A DNA stretch of 64,000 nucleotides, from NCBI RefSeq assembly GCF_014190805.1, contig NZ_JACHVQ010000005.1:1-64000 (forward strand), in the 5' to 3' direction. Source of the DNA: Flexivirga oryzae (GTDB lineage Bacteria > Actinomycetota > Actinomycetes > Actinomycetales > Dermatophilaceae). Shown piece after piece: positions 25,170 through 33,836 of this stretch (position 1 is its first letter; each line of letters starts with the position of its first letter). The translations under genes and the position numbers were made by a program. The notes beneath the pieces were generated by a model that had not been told where the DNA came from, did no database searches, and worked only from the letters and a program-made list of their open reading frames with translations.

Positions 25170-25409
25170 GTGAGCACGAGCACCGCCTCCACGCGTGGCT
25201 CGACCGAGGAGCGATCCCCGCGCGGTCTTGGCAAGATCCTGCTGTTCATCCGGCAGGTCATCGACGAGCTGCGCAAGGTCGTGCGGCCGACTCGGGACGA
25301 GCTGGTCAGCTACACGATCGCGCTGATCGTCTTCCTGGCGCTGATCATGGCCTACATCGTGGGTCTGGATCAGCTGGTGGTGAAGCTCGTCGGCTGGGTC
25401 TTCGGCTGA
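25170..25409 (+). CDS. secE: Preprotein translocase subunit SecE
   Basis: The 79-residue product has a short cytoplasmic part with the amphipathic helix FIRQVIDELRKVVRPTRDE and a single membrane segment (about 50-70). It is the clamp subunit of the SecYEG channel. The GTG at 25170 follows AGGAAA and gives the family length; an ORF from 25104 would run through the tRNA. Confidence 0.94.
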   Translation: MSTSTASTRGSTEERSPRGLGKILLFIRQVIDELRKVVRPTRDELVSYTIALIVFLALIMAYIVGLDQLVVKLVGWVFG

Positions 25410-25479
25410 CGCACGATGCTGCCGACGCGGCTCCCGCGACGGCATCGGTCCGACACAAGACATCAACGAAAGCAGGGCA

Positions 25480-26685
25480 ATGACTGGCGAGCTGGACCCG
25501 CGCGAAGCTGCGGCGCTGGACGCGGAGCGCGCCGAATCGCAGGCGTGGAACGCCGACCTCCAGGTGGAGGACGCGCAGGACGCCGACGCGCTCGACATCG
25601 CCGCCGAGGCGGACAGCGAGGCGCCCGCGGACGACCTGCGCGAGACGTTCGAGGACGACCTCGATCTCGCCGACGGCGACAGCGACAGCGAGCAGTCCCT
25701 GGCCGCCGCGGGCGAAGGCGCGGACCCGGAGGACCCGGCCGAGCTCGAGGCGATCCACCCCGACTACGACGGCGCGGACGGCGACGACTCCGACGAGGAC
25801 TTCGACGCCGCCGAGGTCGAGGACGACCCGCAGATCGACGCCGAGATCGCCGAGGCGGACGCGGACCTCTCCGCCGAGGCCGACGCGGAGCGCGACGAGG
25901 ACGAGGTCGACGGGGCCGAAGGTGACGAGGAGGCCGACGCCGCGGTGGCCGCCGAAGCCGCCGACCTGGGCGAGGACGTCGCGTCCGACGAGGCCGATTC
26001 CGACGAGGCTGCGGACGACGAGGCTGCGGACGACGAGGAAGGCCCGGTGCTCAGCGCCGAGGAGCAGCGCGCGGCGTTCATCGCCGACCTGAAGCTGCAG
26101 TTCGGCGAGTGGTACGTCGTGCACTCCTACGCCGGTTACGAGAAGCGCGTGAAGGCCAACCTCGAGACCCGTATGACGAGCCTCAACATGGAGGACTACA
26201 TCTTCCAGGTCGAGGTGCCGATGGAGGAGTTCACTGAGATCAAGAACTCCCAGCGCAAGACCGGCACCCGGGTCCGGATGCCCGGTTACGTGCTGGTCCG
26301 CATGGACCTGACCGACGAGAGCTGGGGCGCCGTGCGCCATACACCGGGTGTGACCGGCTTCGTCGGCAACGCCCACCAGCCGTCGCCGCTGTCGATCGAC
26401 GAAGTCGTGACGATGCTCAACCCGGTCTTCGAGGAGCCGGCGGGCGAGGCCGAGTCCGGCGCTCCCGCTGCGAGCGGTGTCGCCAAGCCCGGCAAGGCCG
26501 CCGCGTCGGCGGACGTCGACTTCGAGGTCGGCGAGTCGGTCACGGTCATGGAGGGCCCGTTCGAGACGCTGCCCGCGTCGATCTCCGAGATCAACACCGA
26601 CACCCAGAAGCTCAAGGTGCTCGTGTCCATCTTCGGCCGGGAGACCCCGGTCGAGCTGTCGTTCAACCAGGTCGCGAAGATCTAG
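25480..26685 (+). CDS. nusG: Transcription termination/antitermination factor NusG with long acidic N-terminus
   Basis: The NGN domain begins near residue 208 (FGEWYVVHSYAGYEKRVK) and the KOW domain is at the C-terminus (VGESVTVMEGPFETLPASI). NusG binds RNA polymerase and couples to Rho or the ribosome. Here 401 residues are present instead of the usual 180-190: the first 200 are Asp/Glu/Ala-rich with repeats such as SDEADSDEAADDEAADDE, and an Ala/Gly linker separates NGN from KOW. Acidic extensions are known in actinobacterial NusG but this one is long. It lies 70 bp after secE. Confidence 0.95.
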   Translation: MTGELDPREAAALDAERAESQAWNADLQVEDAQDADALDIAAEADSEAPADDLRETFEDDLDLADGDSDSEQSLAAAGEGADPEDPAELEAIHPDYDGADGDDSDEDFDAAEVEDDPQIDAEIAEADADLSAEADAERDEDEVDGAEGDEEADAAVAAEAADLGEDVASDEADSDEAADDEAADDEEGPVLSAEEQRAAFIADLKLQFGEWYVVHSYAGYEKRVKANLETRMTSLNMEDYIFQVEVPMEEFTEIKNSQRKTGTRVRMPGYVLVRMDLTDESWGAVRHTPGVTGFVGNAHQPSPLSIDEVVTMLNPVFEEPAGEAESGAPAASGVAKPGKAAASADVDFEVGESVTVMEGPFETLPASISEINTDTQKLKVLVSIFGRETPVELSFNQVAKI

Positions 26686-26783
26686 ACCCAGGTATGACGA
26701 CACATCCCTGACAGGGTTCGCCTGCCAGGACATTGCAACCGGGTCATCGCCCACGGCGTCGGCCCACGAAAAGGAACAACAGC

Positions 26784-27215
26784 ATGCCTCCCAAGAAGAA
26801 GGTCGCCGGCTTCATCAAGCTGCAGATCCAGGCCGGCCAGGCGACACCCGCCCCGCCGGTCGGTCCGGCGCTCGGTCAGCACGGCGTCAACATCATGGAG
26901 TTCGTCAAGGCGTACAACGACGCCACGGCGGACAAGCGCGGCAACGTCATCCCGGTGGAGATCACGGTCTATGAGGACCGCTCCTTCACCTTCATCACCA
27001 AGACGCCGCCGGCCGCCGAGCTGATCAAGAAGGCCGCCGGTGTCGCCAAGGGTTCCGGTGAGCCGCACAAGACCAAGGTCGGCAAGCTGACCAAGGACCA
27101 GGTCCGCGAGATCGCGCAGGAGAAGATGGCCGACCTCAACGCCAACGACATCGAGCAGGCGTCGCGCATCATCGCCGGGACCGCTCGCTCGATGGGTATC
27201 GACACCGAGGCCTGA
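26784..27215 (+). CDS. rplK: 50S ribosomal protein L11
   Basis: The 143-residue protein (MPPKKKVAGFIKLQIQAGQA) matches L11, which binds the GTPase-associated centre of 23S rRNA. Its proline-rich linker region TPAPPVGPALGQHGVN and RNA-binding C-domain are intact. The ATG at 26784 follows AAAAGGAAC. Confidence 0.98.
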   Translation: MPPKKKVAGFIKLQIQAGQATPAPPVGPALGQHGVNIMEFVKAYNDATADKRGNVIPVEITVYEDRSFTFITKTPPAAELIKKAAGVAKGSGEPHKTKVGKLTKDQVREIAQEKMADLNANDIEQASRIIAGTARSMGIDTEA

Positions 27216-27232
27216 GCACCACCTCATCGACC

Positions 27233-27264
27233 GTGGTTGGGCCTGCTTCGGCCCGCACAACCAC
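27233..27264 (+). other. Hairpin in the rplK-rplA spacer
   Basis: GTGGTTG (27233-27239) pairs with CAACCAC (27258-27264), with a GGCCTGC-TTCG-GCCCGC inner helix. It lies just before the rplA ribosome site (GAAAGGGAAG) and may be an mRNA target of L1, which autoregulates this operon in other bacteria. This is inference. Confidence 0.45.
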
Positions 27265-27285
27265 AATTCCGAAAGGGAAGAACAC

Positions 27286-28002
27286 ATGAAGCACAGCAAG
27301 AACTACCGCGCAGCGGCGGAGCAGATCGACAAGGACAAGCTCTACACCCCGCTCGAGGCGGTGCGCCTGGCGAAGTCCGGTGCGAAGACCAAGTACGACT
27401 CGACCGTCGAGGTGGCCTTCCGCCTCGGTGTCGACCCGCGCAAGGCCGACCAGATGGTGCGCGGCACCGTCAACCTGCCGAACGGCACGGGTAAGACGGC
27501 GCGCGTGCTGGTCTTCGCCAACGGGGACAAGGCCGCCGCTGCCGAGGCCGCGGGTGCGGACTTCGTCGGCTCGGACGAGCTGCTCGACCGGGTTGCCGGT
27601 GGCTGGACCGACTTCGACGCGGTCGTCGCCACCCCGGACCTGATGGGCAAGGTCGGTCGTCTCGGTAAGGTGCTCGGCCCGCGCGGCCTGATGCCGAACC
27701 CGAAGACCGGCACCGTCACGATGGACGTCGCCAAGGCTGTCTCCGACATCAAGGGCGGCAAGATCGAGTTCCGCGTCGACAAGCACTCCAACCTGCACTT
27801 CATCATCGGCAAGGTCTCCTTCGACGAGAAGGCACTCATCGAGAACTACGGTGCGGCGCTGGACGAGATCCTGCGTCTGAAGCCGGCCGCCTCGAAGGGC
27901 CGTTACATCTCCAAGGCGACGATGTCGACCACGATGGGCCCGGGCATCCCGCTCGACGCGTCCGTCACGCGCAACCTGCTGGAAGAGGGCGCCGACGCCT
28001 GA
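27286..28002 (+). CDS. rplA: 50S ribosomal protein L1
   Basis: The 238-residue protein (MKHSKNYRAAAEQIDKDKLY) has the L1 signature GRLGKVLGPRGLMPNPKTGT and the usual two-domain length. L1 forms the L1 stalk and often represses its own mRNA. A strong terminator follows, so rplKA is separated from rplJL. Confidence 0.98.
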   Translation: MKHSKNYRAAAEQIDKDKLYTPLEAVRLAKSGAKTKYDSTVEVAFRLGVDPRKADQMVRGTVNLPNGTGKTARVLVFANGDKAAAAEAAGADFVGSDELLDRVAGGWTDFDAVVATPDLMGKVGRLGKVLGPRGLMPNPKTGTVTMDVAKAVSDIKGGKIEFRVDKHSNLHFIIGKVSFDEKALIENYGAALDEILRLKPAASKGRYISKATMSTTMGPGIPLDASVTRNLLEEGADA

Positions 28003-28029
28003 GTATCGCCTCCGGCATACCTCACGAAG

Positions 28030-28060
28030 CGGCCGCTGCCCCAGCACGGGGCAGCGGCCG
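28030..28060 (+). terminator. Terminator after rplA
   Basis: A 13-bp perfect stem CGGCCGCTGCCCC / GGGGCAGCGGCCG with loop AGCAC starts 27 nt after the rplA stop. Confidence 0.8.
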
Positions 28061-28755
28061 ATTCGCCATCCTCGGCCGCATCGACCACCAGCGCGGCGGC
28101 CGCCACTGCTGTCAACGCAACCGCGAAGGTCGGCGACACCATCTCGGGCACGGCGCTGCAGCAGCGGTTGCAGCAAGCGCGGCGCGGGAGGTCCGCGCAC
28201 GTGACGGAGAACACCGGCGCCCACGGCGCGTTCACCGCCGATGGTGTCGTGTCGTTCGCCGAGGACGGTACCGCGACCGAGCGGATGGTCGAGCACGTCG
28301 GTGCGAAGAAGGCCAATCTGTTGTATGTCGGAGACGTGCTCTACCTGCAGGTTCCGTCGGACGGCTCGGGCTGGATCGCGGTTCGACCCGATGGCACGGA
28401 CGCGCTCTCCAGGCAGCTCGCGCCGTTGCTGTCCGCCATGCGACAGAGCGAAGGCGGTCGGGCCGGCGGCACGACGGATGTCACCTGGAAGGTCACGGCG
28501 AGCACACCGTCCGCGGTGACCTACCGGACGCACCTCACCGCGGCTCAGGTCAAGGCTCAGGCCACGAAACTGGGGACCAGCAAACTGGTCAAGGTCCCGG
28601 CCTCCGGCGAGGACATCATCGAAGTCGTCTCCTCCGCACAGCTGCTGCTGAGCATGCAGGTCGTGGCGAACGCGAAGACCACCCTGCAGGCGAAGTACTC
28701 CCATTGGGGCCCGGCGATCAAGATCACCGCACCGCCCGACTCCGTCCCGGCCTGA
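28060..28755 (+). pseudogene. LppX/LprG-like lipoprotein, N-terminus missing
   Basis: From 28168 the frame encodes about 195 residues resembling mycobacterial LppX/LprAFG lipid-carrier lipoproteins (GAFTADGVVSFAEDGT, LLYVGDVLYLQVP). In-frame codons as far up as 28060 read like the Ser/Ala linker after a lipobox (SSAASTTSAAAATAV). No signal peptide or lipobox exists, because the frame runs into the rplA terminator and the rplA stop. A GTG at 28201 after GGGAGG could still start a cytoplasmic remnant. A 5' deletion next to rplA is the likeliest explanation. Confidence 0.55.
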
Positions 28756-28773
28756 GCATCGCCGGGCACACCG

Positions 28774-29958
28774 TCAGAAGTAGTCGCGCAGCTGCATCGG
28801 CGTGTTGAACAGCGCGTCCCAGATCGGGTCGTGGTCGACGGGTCCGTGCAATTGGCCGGTCAGGCGCAGGCCCGAGCAACGCTGCGCGCCACCGTACAAC
28901 GCCGCGAGGCCGCGTGCGCTGAAGACCGGCCCAGCACCGGAACTGCCATGTTCGCAACGCAATCCGGCGCCTTCCGCGGTGAGTGTGTAGTCTCCGTCGA
29001 CCCCGGCGGCGAAGGCCCCCTCGACGGTGAACGGCAGGTCGACCTGCAGACCGGGCACTCCGCGACGTGCGCCGAAGGCTCCCGGTATGTCGAGCAGCGC
29101 GATCATGCAACGGTGCTCGCGCACGGGTGGTGGCGGTTCGAAGGGCAGCACCCCCAGCGACTCGTCGCCGGTGGGTAGCTCGACGTCGACCCGGCCGCTG
29201 ACCGATCCGAAGCTGCCGAGGAAACGCCAGAGCGCGCGGGTCGCGTCCGGGGTGAGACCGATCAGGTCCTGCACCTCGATCACCGAGGATTCCGGGTCGT
29301 ATCCCGTTCCACGGGTCCATCGCACGCTACCGACGATGCGGCCGCCGTCGTCGACGGCGAGGGTTGCGGACGCCGGGTCCGCGACGTAGTCGGCGCACAG
29401 GTGGGGCTCACCGGGGCCGGTCCGGGTGAGCGGCCCGAGGCGTTCGGCCGCCCATTCGGCATACAGACCACGGATCGTGTCCACATCGGCGGCCGTCGCG
29501 CGGCGCAGCAAGATCGACGTCGGCGCCGCGACGTGGGCGAGCAGGGACACGGGCAGCTCGCGGTGTTCGAGGGCACCTACGATCTCGTAGCCGAACCGGC
29601 GGTAGATCCCGGCCGCGGTGGGGAACAGTACGCTGACCGGCTGACCCATCCGCTGGGCCCGTTCGAAGCCGGCCCGGAAGAGCGGCGTGAGCAGCCCGCG
29701 GCCGCGAGCCTCGGCGTGGACCGCCACCCCCTCCACGCCGGAGACCGGTCGGGTGCGTCCGCCCGGCAGGTGGGCCTCGTAGTCGCTCACCCGGATCTTC
29801 GCGGTGAGCCTTCCGTCGACGAACGCACCGAACACCGTCCCACCGGCGGGTGGCAACTCGACCGGCCGGCGGTCGGGTCCGTACCCGAATGCCTCGGCGC
29901 CAAGCCGGTGGTTGGCCTTGCGGTCGTCGTCGGTCAGCTCGCGGATCACCGGCTTCAT
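28774..29958 (-). CDS. Eis-like GNAT N-acetyltransferase
   Basis: The 394-residue protein has a GNAT fold at about residues 1-150 with acetyl-CoA loop segment VAVHAEARGRGLLTPL, a second degenerate GNAT half, and a C-terminal SCP2-like domain ending in RDYF. The C-terminal carboxylate of Phe is the general base in Eis. Eis proteins acetylate many amines including aminoglycosides; the natural target here is unknown. It is transcribed toward the lipoprotein remnant. Confidence 0.9.
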   Translation of the reverse strand: MKPVIRELTDDDRKANHRLGAEAFGYGPDRRPVELPPAGGTVFGAFVDGRLTAKIRVSDYEAHLPGGRTRPVSGVEGVAVHAEARGRGLLTPLFRAGFERAQRMGQPVSVLFPTAAGIYRRFGYEIVGALEHRELPVSLLAHVAAPTSILLRRATAADVDTIRGLYAEWAAERLGPLTRTGPGEPHLCADYVADPASATLAVDDGGRIVGSVRWTRGTGYDPESSVIEVQDLIGLTPDATRALWRFLGSFGSVSGRVDVELPTGDESLGVLPFEPPPPVREHRCMIALLDIPGAFGARRGVPGLQVDLPFTVEGAFAAGVDGDYTLTAEGAGLRCEHGSSGAGPVFSARGLAALYGGAQRCSGLRLTGQLHGPVDHDPIWDALFNTPMQLRDYF

Positions 29959-30003
29959 GACAGTGACCCTATGCGGGACAGCAGGATCGGGTGTGTGCCA
30001 CCG

Positions 30004-30462
30004 TCAGTCGGAACCACGCGACGCGCCGACCAGGGTCGCGAGGCGGCGGATGGCGAACTCGTAGCCCTGCGACCCGCATCCGACGATCACCGCCGCCGCG
30101 ACGTCGGACAGGTACGAGTGGTGCCGGAACGCCTCGCGCGCATGCACGTTGGAGATGTGCACCTCGATGAACGGTGCCGGCACGTTGGCCAGGGCATCGC
30201 GGATGGCCACCGACGTGTGGGTGTAGGCGCCGGCATTCAGCACGATGCCGGCCGTGCTCCCACGGACACTGTGCAGCTTGTCGACGATCGCGCCTTCGCT
30301 GTTGCTCTGGAAGCAGTCGACGGTCAGGCCGAACTCCCGTGCGGTCTCGGCGCACTGTGCCTCGATGTCGGCCAACGTCTCGTGCCCGTAGATCTCCGGC
30401 TCGCGTGTCCCGAGCAGGTTGAGGTTTGGTCCGTTGATCACGGTCAGCGGTTGGGTCGACAT
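30004..30462 (-). CDS. aroQ: 3-dehydroquinate dehydratase, type II
   Basis: The 152-residue enzyme has NGPNLNLLGTREPEIYG with the catalytic Tyr, NAGAYTHTSVAIRDA and HISNVHAREAFRHHS. It interconverts 3-dehydroquinate and 3-dehydroshikimate. Start ATG 30462 follows AAGGAGTG. It lies 33 nt downstream of a LacI regulator and beside shikimate catabolic genes, so a catabolic role is likely. Confidence 0.95.
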   Translation of the reverse strand: MSTQPLTVINGPNLNLLGTREPEIYGHETLADIEAQCAETAREFGLTVDCFQSNSEGAIVDKLHSVRGSTAGIVLNAGAYTHTSVAIRDALANVPAPFIEVHISNVHAREAFRHHSYLSDVAAAVIVGCGSQGYEFAIRRLATLVGASRGSD

Positions 30463-30494
30463 GTCACTCCTTGATGGTCCGGTTGAGCAGAGGT

Positions 30495-31502
30495 TCAGCG
30501 TATGCGGCACGGCCCGGTGGACTCGCGAACGACCAGGTGCGTGGGCAGTTGCCAGGACTGGTCCGTCCGAGTTCGTTGCAGTCCCAGGTGGATCAGGGTC
30601 TCGACGGCGCGTGCTCCGGCGTCCTGCGTGTGCTCGGCGAGCGTCGTCAGGGTCGGCGTGCACAGGTCCGCGCCGAAGATGTCGTCGAAGCCGACGACGC
30701 TCACGTCGTCCGGGACGCGCACGCCGCGCTCCAGCAGCCGCCGCATGACGCCCAGGGCGAGCATGTCGTTGTGGCACACGGCCGCCGTGGTGCCCGAGGT
30801 GATGACGGCATCCGCGGCCGCCGCACCGGCTTCCCTCGTCGGCGCGTAGGGGCCGAGCCTGCGGACCGTCATACCGACCGCGTGCGCGGCGTCCTCGAGG
30901 CCGGCCCAGCGCCGACGGCCGGACCACGACTCGGGTGGGCCGGCCAGGAAGACCGCCGACGGGTGTCCGTGCGACGCGAGGTGGTCGATGATCTGGCGCG
31001 TGCCCGATCCGAAGTCCGCGACGACGCCGGTGATGCCGGGGATCGCGCGGTTCAGCAGCACGAGGTTGTTGAGCTCGGCGGCCCGGCGCAGCTCGGTGTC
31101 CGGCAGACGGGACGCGCTGAGCACGAACCCGTCGACCGCCGGTCCGAGCCGTCGCACCAGTTCGGCCTCGGTCGCCGCCGACTCCTGGGTGTCGCCGAGC
31201 ACCAGCGTGCGACCGGACCGCGCCGCGGCCCCTTCGGCGCCCTTGATCACGCCGGCGAAGTAGGGGTTGGTGATGTCGGGGACCAGCAGCGCGAGCGTCT
31301 CGGTGCGGCCGCTCTCCAGTGCGCGTGCCATCGGATTCGGCGTGTAGCCAAGGCTTTTCGCAACGTCGAGGACGTGCTCACGCGTCGCCTGGTTGACGCG
31401 TCCCGGGTTGGTGAAGGCGCGTGACACGGTCGATGCCGCCACGCCTGCCTCGCGGGCCACATCGAGGATCGTCGCGCGCTTGCGCGGCCGGGGAGCGTCC
31501 AT
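30495..31502 (-). CDS. LacI-family transcriptional regulator
   Basis: The 335-residue protein has a LacI helix-turn-helix and hinge (ILDVAREAGVAASTVSRAF, then NPMARALESGRT) and a periplasmic-binding-like effector domain. It is read divergently from a transporter-aroE-quiC operon and shares the 31523-31540 operator region. The effector is probably a shikimate- or quinate-pathway compound. An in-frame TTG at 31529 would start inside the operator; ATG 31502 was preferred, although it lacks a good ribosome site. Confidence 0.9.
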   Translation of the reverse strand: MDAPRPRKRATILDVAREAGVAASTVSRAFTNPGRVNQATREHVLDVAKSLGYTPNPMARALESGRTETLALLVPDITNPYFAGVIKGAEGAAARSGRTLVLGDTQESAATEAELVRRLGPAVDGFVLSASRLPDTELRRAAELNNLVLLNRAIPGITGVVADFGSGTRQIIDHLASHGHPSAVFLAGPPESWSGRRRWAGLEDAAHAVGMTVRRLGPYAPTREAGAAAADAVITSGTTAAVCHNDMLALGVMRRLLERGVRVPDDVSVVGFDDIFGADLCTPTLTTLAEHTQDAGARAVETLIHLGLQRTRTDQSWQLPTHLVVRESTGPCRIR

Positions 31503-31522
31503 GGAGGACAGTATGGCAAATT

Positions 31523-31540
31523 CTGGCAAACGATTGCCAG
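31523..31540. promoter_or_regulatory. LacI-type operator CTGGCAAACGATTGCCAG
   Basis: The 18-bp near-perfect palindrome with a central CG is the classic LacI/GalR site. A second half-site TGGCAAA lies at 31514-31520. It sits between lacI (start 31502) and the transporter (start 31604) and can control both directions. Confidence 0.85.
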
Positions 31541-31603
31541 GTGATTTGGGTCACTCGTAGCGTCGTAGGTACGCACTGATGCAGGACGACGGAGGACGAA
31601 GCG

Positions 31604-32959
31604 ATGTCAGACACCACCCACGAGAAGGGGCGCTCCCCGCGCCGCGCGGCCATTGCCGCGTGGACCGGCAGTGCGCTCGAGTACTACGACATGGCCATCT
31701 ACGGCACTGCCGCGGCACTGGTCTTCCCGAAGATCTTCTTCCCGGAAGCCGATGCCTCGACGGCGACCATCGCGTCGCTCGCGACGTTCGGCGTCGGGTA
31801 TGTCGCCCGCCCGGTCGGGTCGTTCTTCATGGGCCACATCGGTGACAAGCTGGGCCGCAAGCGGGTGCTGATCGGCACCATCATCCTGATGGGCCTGTCC
31901 ACCTTCCTGGTCGGCTGCCTGCCGACCTACGACCAGGTCGGGCTGTTGGCTCCCGCACTGCTGGTGCTGCTGCGACTGCTGCAGGGTTTCTCGGCGGCCG
32001 GTGAGCAGGCGGGCTCCAACTCGATGACCTTCGAGCACGCACCGCAGCATCGCCGCGGCTTCTTCACCAGCTTCACCCTGAACGGCACCCAGGGCGGCCA
32101 GGTCCTCGCACCACTGGTGTTCCTGCCGATCGCCGCACTGCCCGAGCACCAGCTGCTGACCTGGGGCTGGCGGATCCCCTTCCTGCTCAGCGCGGTGGTC
32201 GTCGCGATCAGCTACTTCATCCGCGCCAAGCTCGACGAGACACCGGAGTTCCGCGCCGAGTCCGCGAGCGCCGAGGTGCCACCCGCCCCGCTCGCCGTGC
32301 TGTTCCGCGACCACTGGCGCGGCGTGGTCCGGGTCTTCTTCGCCGCATTCGTGGCGATGGTCAACACGGTGTTCGCGGTCTTCGCGCTGACGTTCGCCAC
32401 CTCGGACGCCTACGGCATCGGGATCAGCAAGACGGCGATGTTGTGGCTCGCGATCATCGCGAACGTAGTGGCGCTGGGCACCATCCCCGCCTGGGCCGCA
32501 CTGTCGGACCGGATCGGCCGCAAGCCGGTCTTCGTCGGCGGACTGATCGGCACCGGTGTGATGGTCGTGGTCTTCCTCTGGACGATCTCCACCGGCAGCC
32601 TCCCGCTGGTCATGATCACCGGCATCCTGCTCGCCGGTGTCGTCTACTCGATGCCGAACTCGGTGTGGCCGGTGACGTATGCCGAGTACTTCCCGACGAG
32701 CGTGCGGCTGTCGGGTATGGCGGTCGGAACGCAGTGCGGCTTCGCCCTGGCCGGCTTCACCCCGTCGATCGCGGGAGCCCTGATGGGCGGCGAGGCCGGC
32801 AACTGGTACAAGGTCGCAGCGTTCGCGCTCCTCGCGTGTACCGCCTCGGCGATCGCCGTCCTGAGCGGGCCGAACCGGACCCACACGATGCCGACAGCCG
32901 AGCTGGGCGCCAAGCGTGGCTGCAGCCACAAGCTCGTGCCGGCCGTCCCGGCGAACTGA
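31604..32959 (+). CDS. MFS transporter, metabolite:H+ symporter (MHS) family
   Basis: The 451-residue protein has 12 predicted TM segments and the MHS motifs ALEYYDMAIYG and GHIGDKLGRKRVL. Members take up dicarboxylates, shikimate, proline-betaine or aromatic acids. Given its operon with shikimate dehydrogenase and dehydroshikimate dehydratase, uptake of shikimate or quinate is inferred. The end is followed by aroE after a 19-nt gap. Confidence 0.9.
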   Translation: MSDTTHEKGRSPRRAAIAAWTGSALEYYDMAIYGTAAALVFPKIFFPEADASTATIASLATFGVGYVARPVGSFFMGHIGDKLGRKRVLIGTIILMGLSTFLVGCLPTYDQVGLLAPALLVLLRLLQGFSAAGEQAGSNSMTFEHAPQHRRGFFTSFTLNGTQGGQVLAPLVFLPIAALPEHQLLTWGWRIPFLLSAVVVAISYFIRAKLDETPEFRAESASAEVPPAPLAVLFRDHWRGVVRVFFAAFVAMVNTVFAVFALTFATSDAYGIGISKTAMLWLAIIANVVALGTIPAWAALSDRIGRKPVFVGGLIGTGVMVVVFLWTISTGSLPLVMITGILLAGVVYSMPNSVWPVTYAEYFPTSVRLSGMAVGTQCGFALAGFTPSIAGALMGGEAGNWYKVAAFALLACTASAIAVLSGPNRTHTMPTAELGAKRGCSHKLVPAVPAN

Positions 32960-32978
32960 TCGGGCAGCGGTGAACACC

Positions 32979-33836
32979 ATGACGCAACAGACTTCTTTCG
33001 TGCTGGGCCTGGTCGGCGCCGGCATCGGAGCCTCACTCACTCCGGCGATGCAGGAGCACGAGGGTTCGGCGTGCGGGCTGAACCTCACTTACCGTCGCAT
33101 CGACGCCGGCATCGAGGGTTTCACCAGCGCCGACCTGCCCGAGGTCCTCGGCTGGGCCCGGCGGCTCGGTTTCGACGGGCTCAACATCACGCACCCGTTC
33201 AAGCAGGCCGTCATACCGCTGCTCGACGAGCTCACCGATGACGCCCACGACCTGGGCGCCGTCAACACCGTCCTGATGCGGGACGGACGGCTCGTCGGGA
33301 CCAACACCGACTGGTCCGGGTACGGGCAGGCGTTCCGGCGGGAGCTGCCGGACGCGGTCCACGACCGCGTCGTGCTGGTCGGCGCCGGCGGCGCCGGCTC
33401 GGCGGTCGGGTACGCCCTGTTGCACCAGGGCGCGGAGCACGTGAGCGTCGTCGACGTCGACCGGGAGCGCGCCGACGGGTGCGTGACCCGCCTGGCCAAG
33501 GTGTTCGGTGACGAGCGGGTTGCTGTCGCCGGTGACGTCGCCGGGGCGCTGGCCGACGCACAGGGGCTGGTGAATGCGACGCCGATCGGCATGCTCGGCC
33601 ACGAGGGTATGCCGATCGCGGCCGACCTGCTGCGCCCCGACCTGTGGGTGTCGGACGTGATCTACTTCCCGCTGCACACCGAACTGGTCGAACGTGCAAG
33701 GGAACTCGGCTGCCGGGTCCTTCCCGGCGGCGGCATGGCGGTGTTCCAGGCGGCCGATGCGTTCGCGCACTTCACCGGCCGCACCCCGGACGCGGACCGG
33801 ATGATCCAGTACTTCAGCGAGCTGACCGCGCTGTGA
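32979..33836 (+). CDS. aroE: Shikimate (quinate/shikimate) dehydrogenase
   Basis: The 285-residue enzyme has ITHPFKQ with the catalytic Lys, NTDWSGYG with the substrate Asp, GAGGAGSAVGYAL cofactor loop and NATPIGM. An Asp after the second beta strand (VSVVDVDRERA) favours NAD+ over NADP+, which fits a catabolic quinate/shikimate dehydrogenase. An in-frame GTG 32970 is an alternative start. The stop overlaps the next start (GTGA). Confidence 0.92.
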   Translation: MTQQTSFVLGLVGAGIGASLTPAMQEHEGSACGLNLTYRRIDAGIEGFTSADLPEVLGWARRLGFDGLNITHPFKQAVIPLLDELTDDAHDLGAVNTVLMRDGRLVGTNTDWSGYGQAFRRELPDAVHDRVVLVGAGGAGSAVGYALLHQGAEHVSVVDVDRERADGCVTRLAKVFGDERVAVAGDVAGALADAQGLVNATPIGMLGHEGMPIAADLLRPDLWVSDVIYFPLHTELVERARELGCRVLPGGGMAVFQAADAFAHFTGRTPDADRMIQYFSELTAL

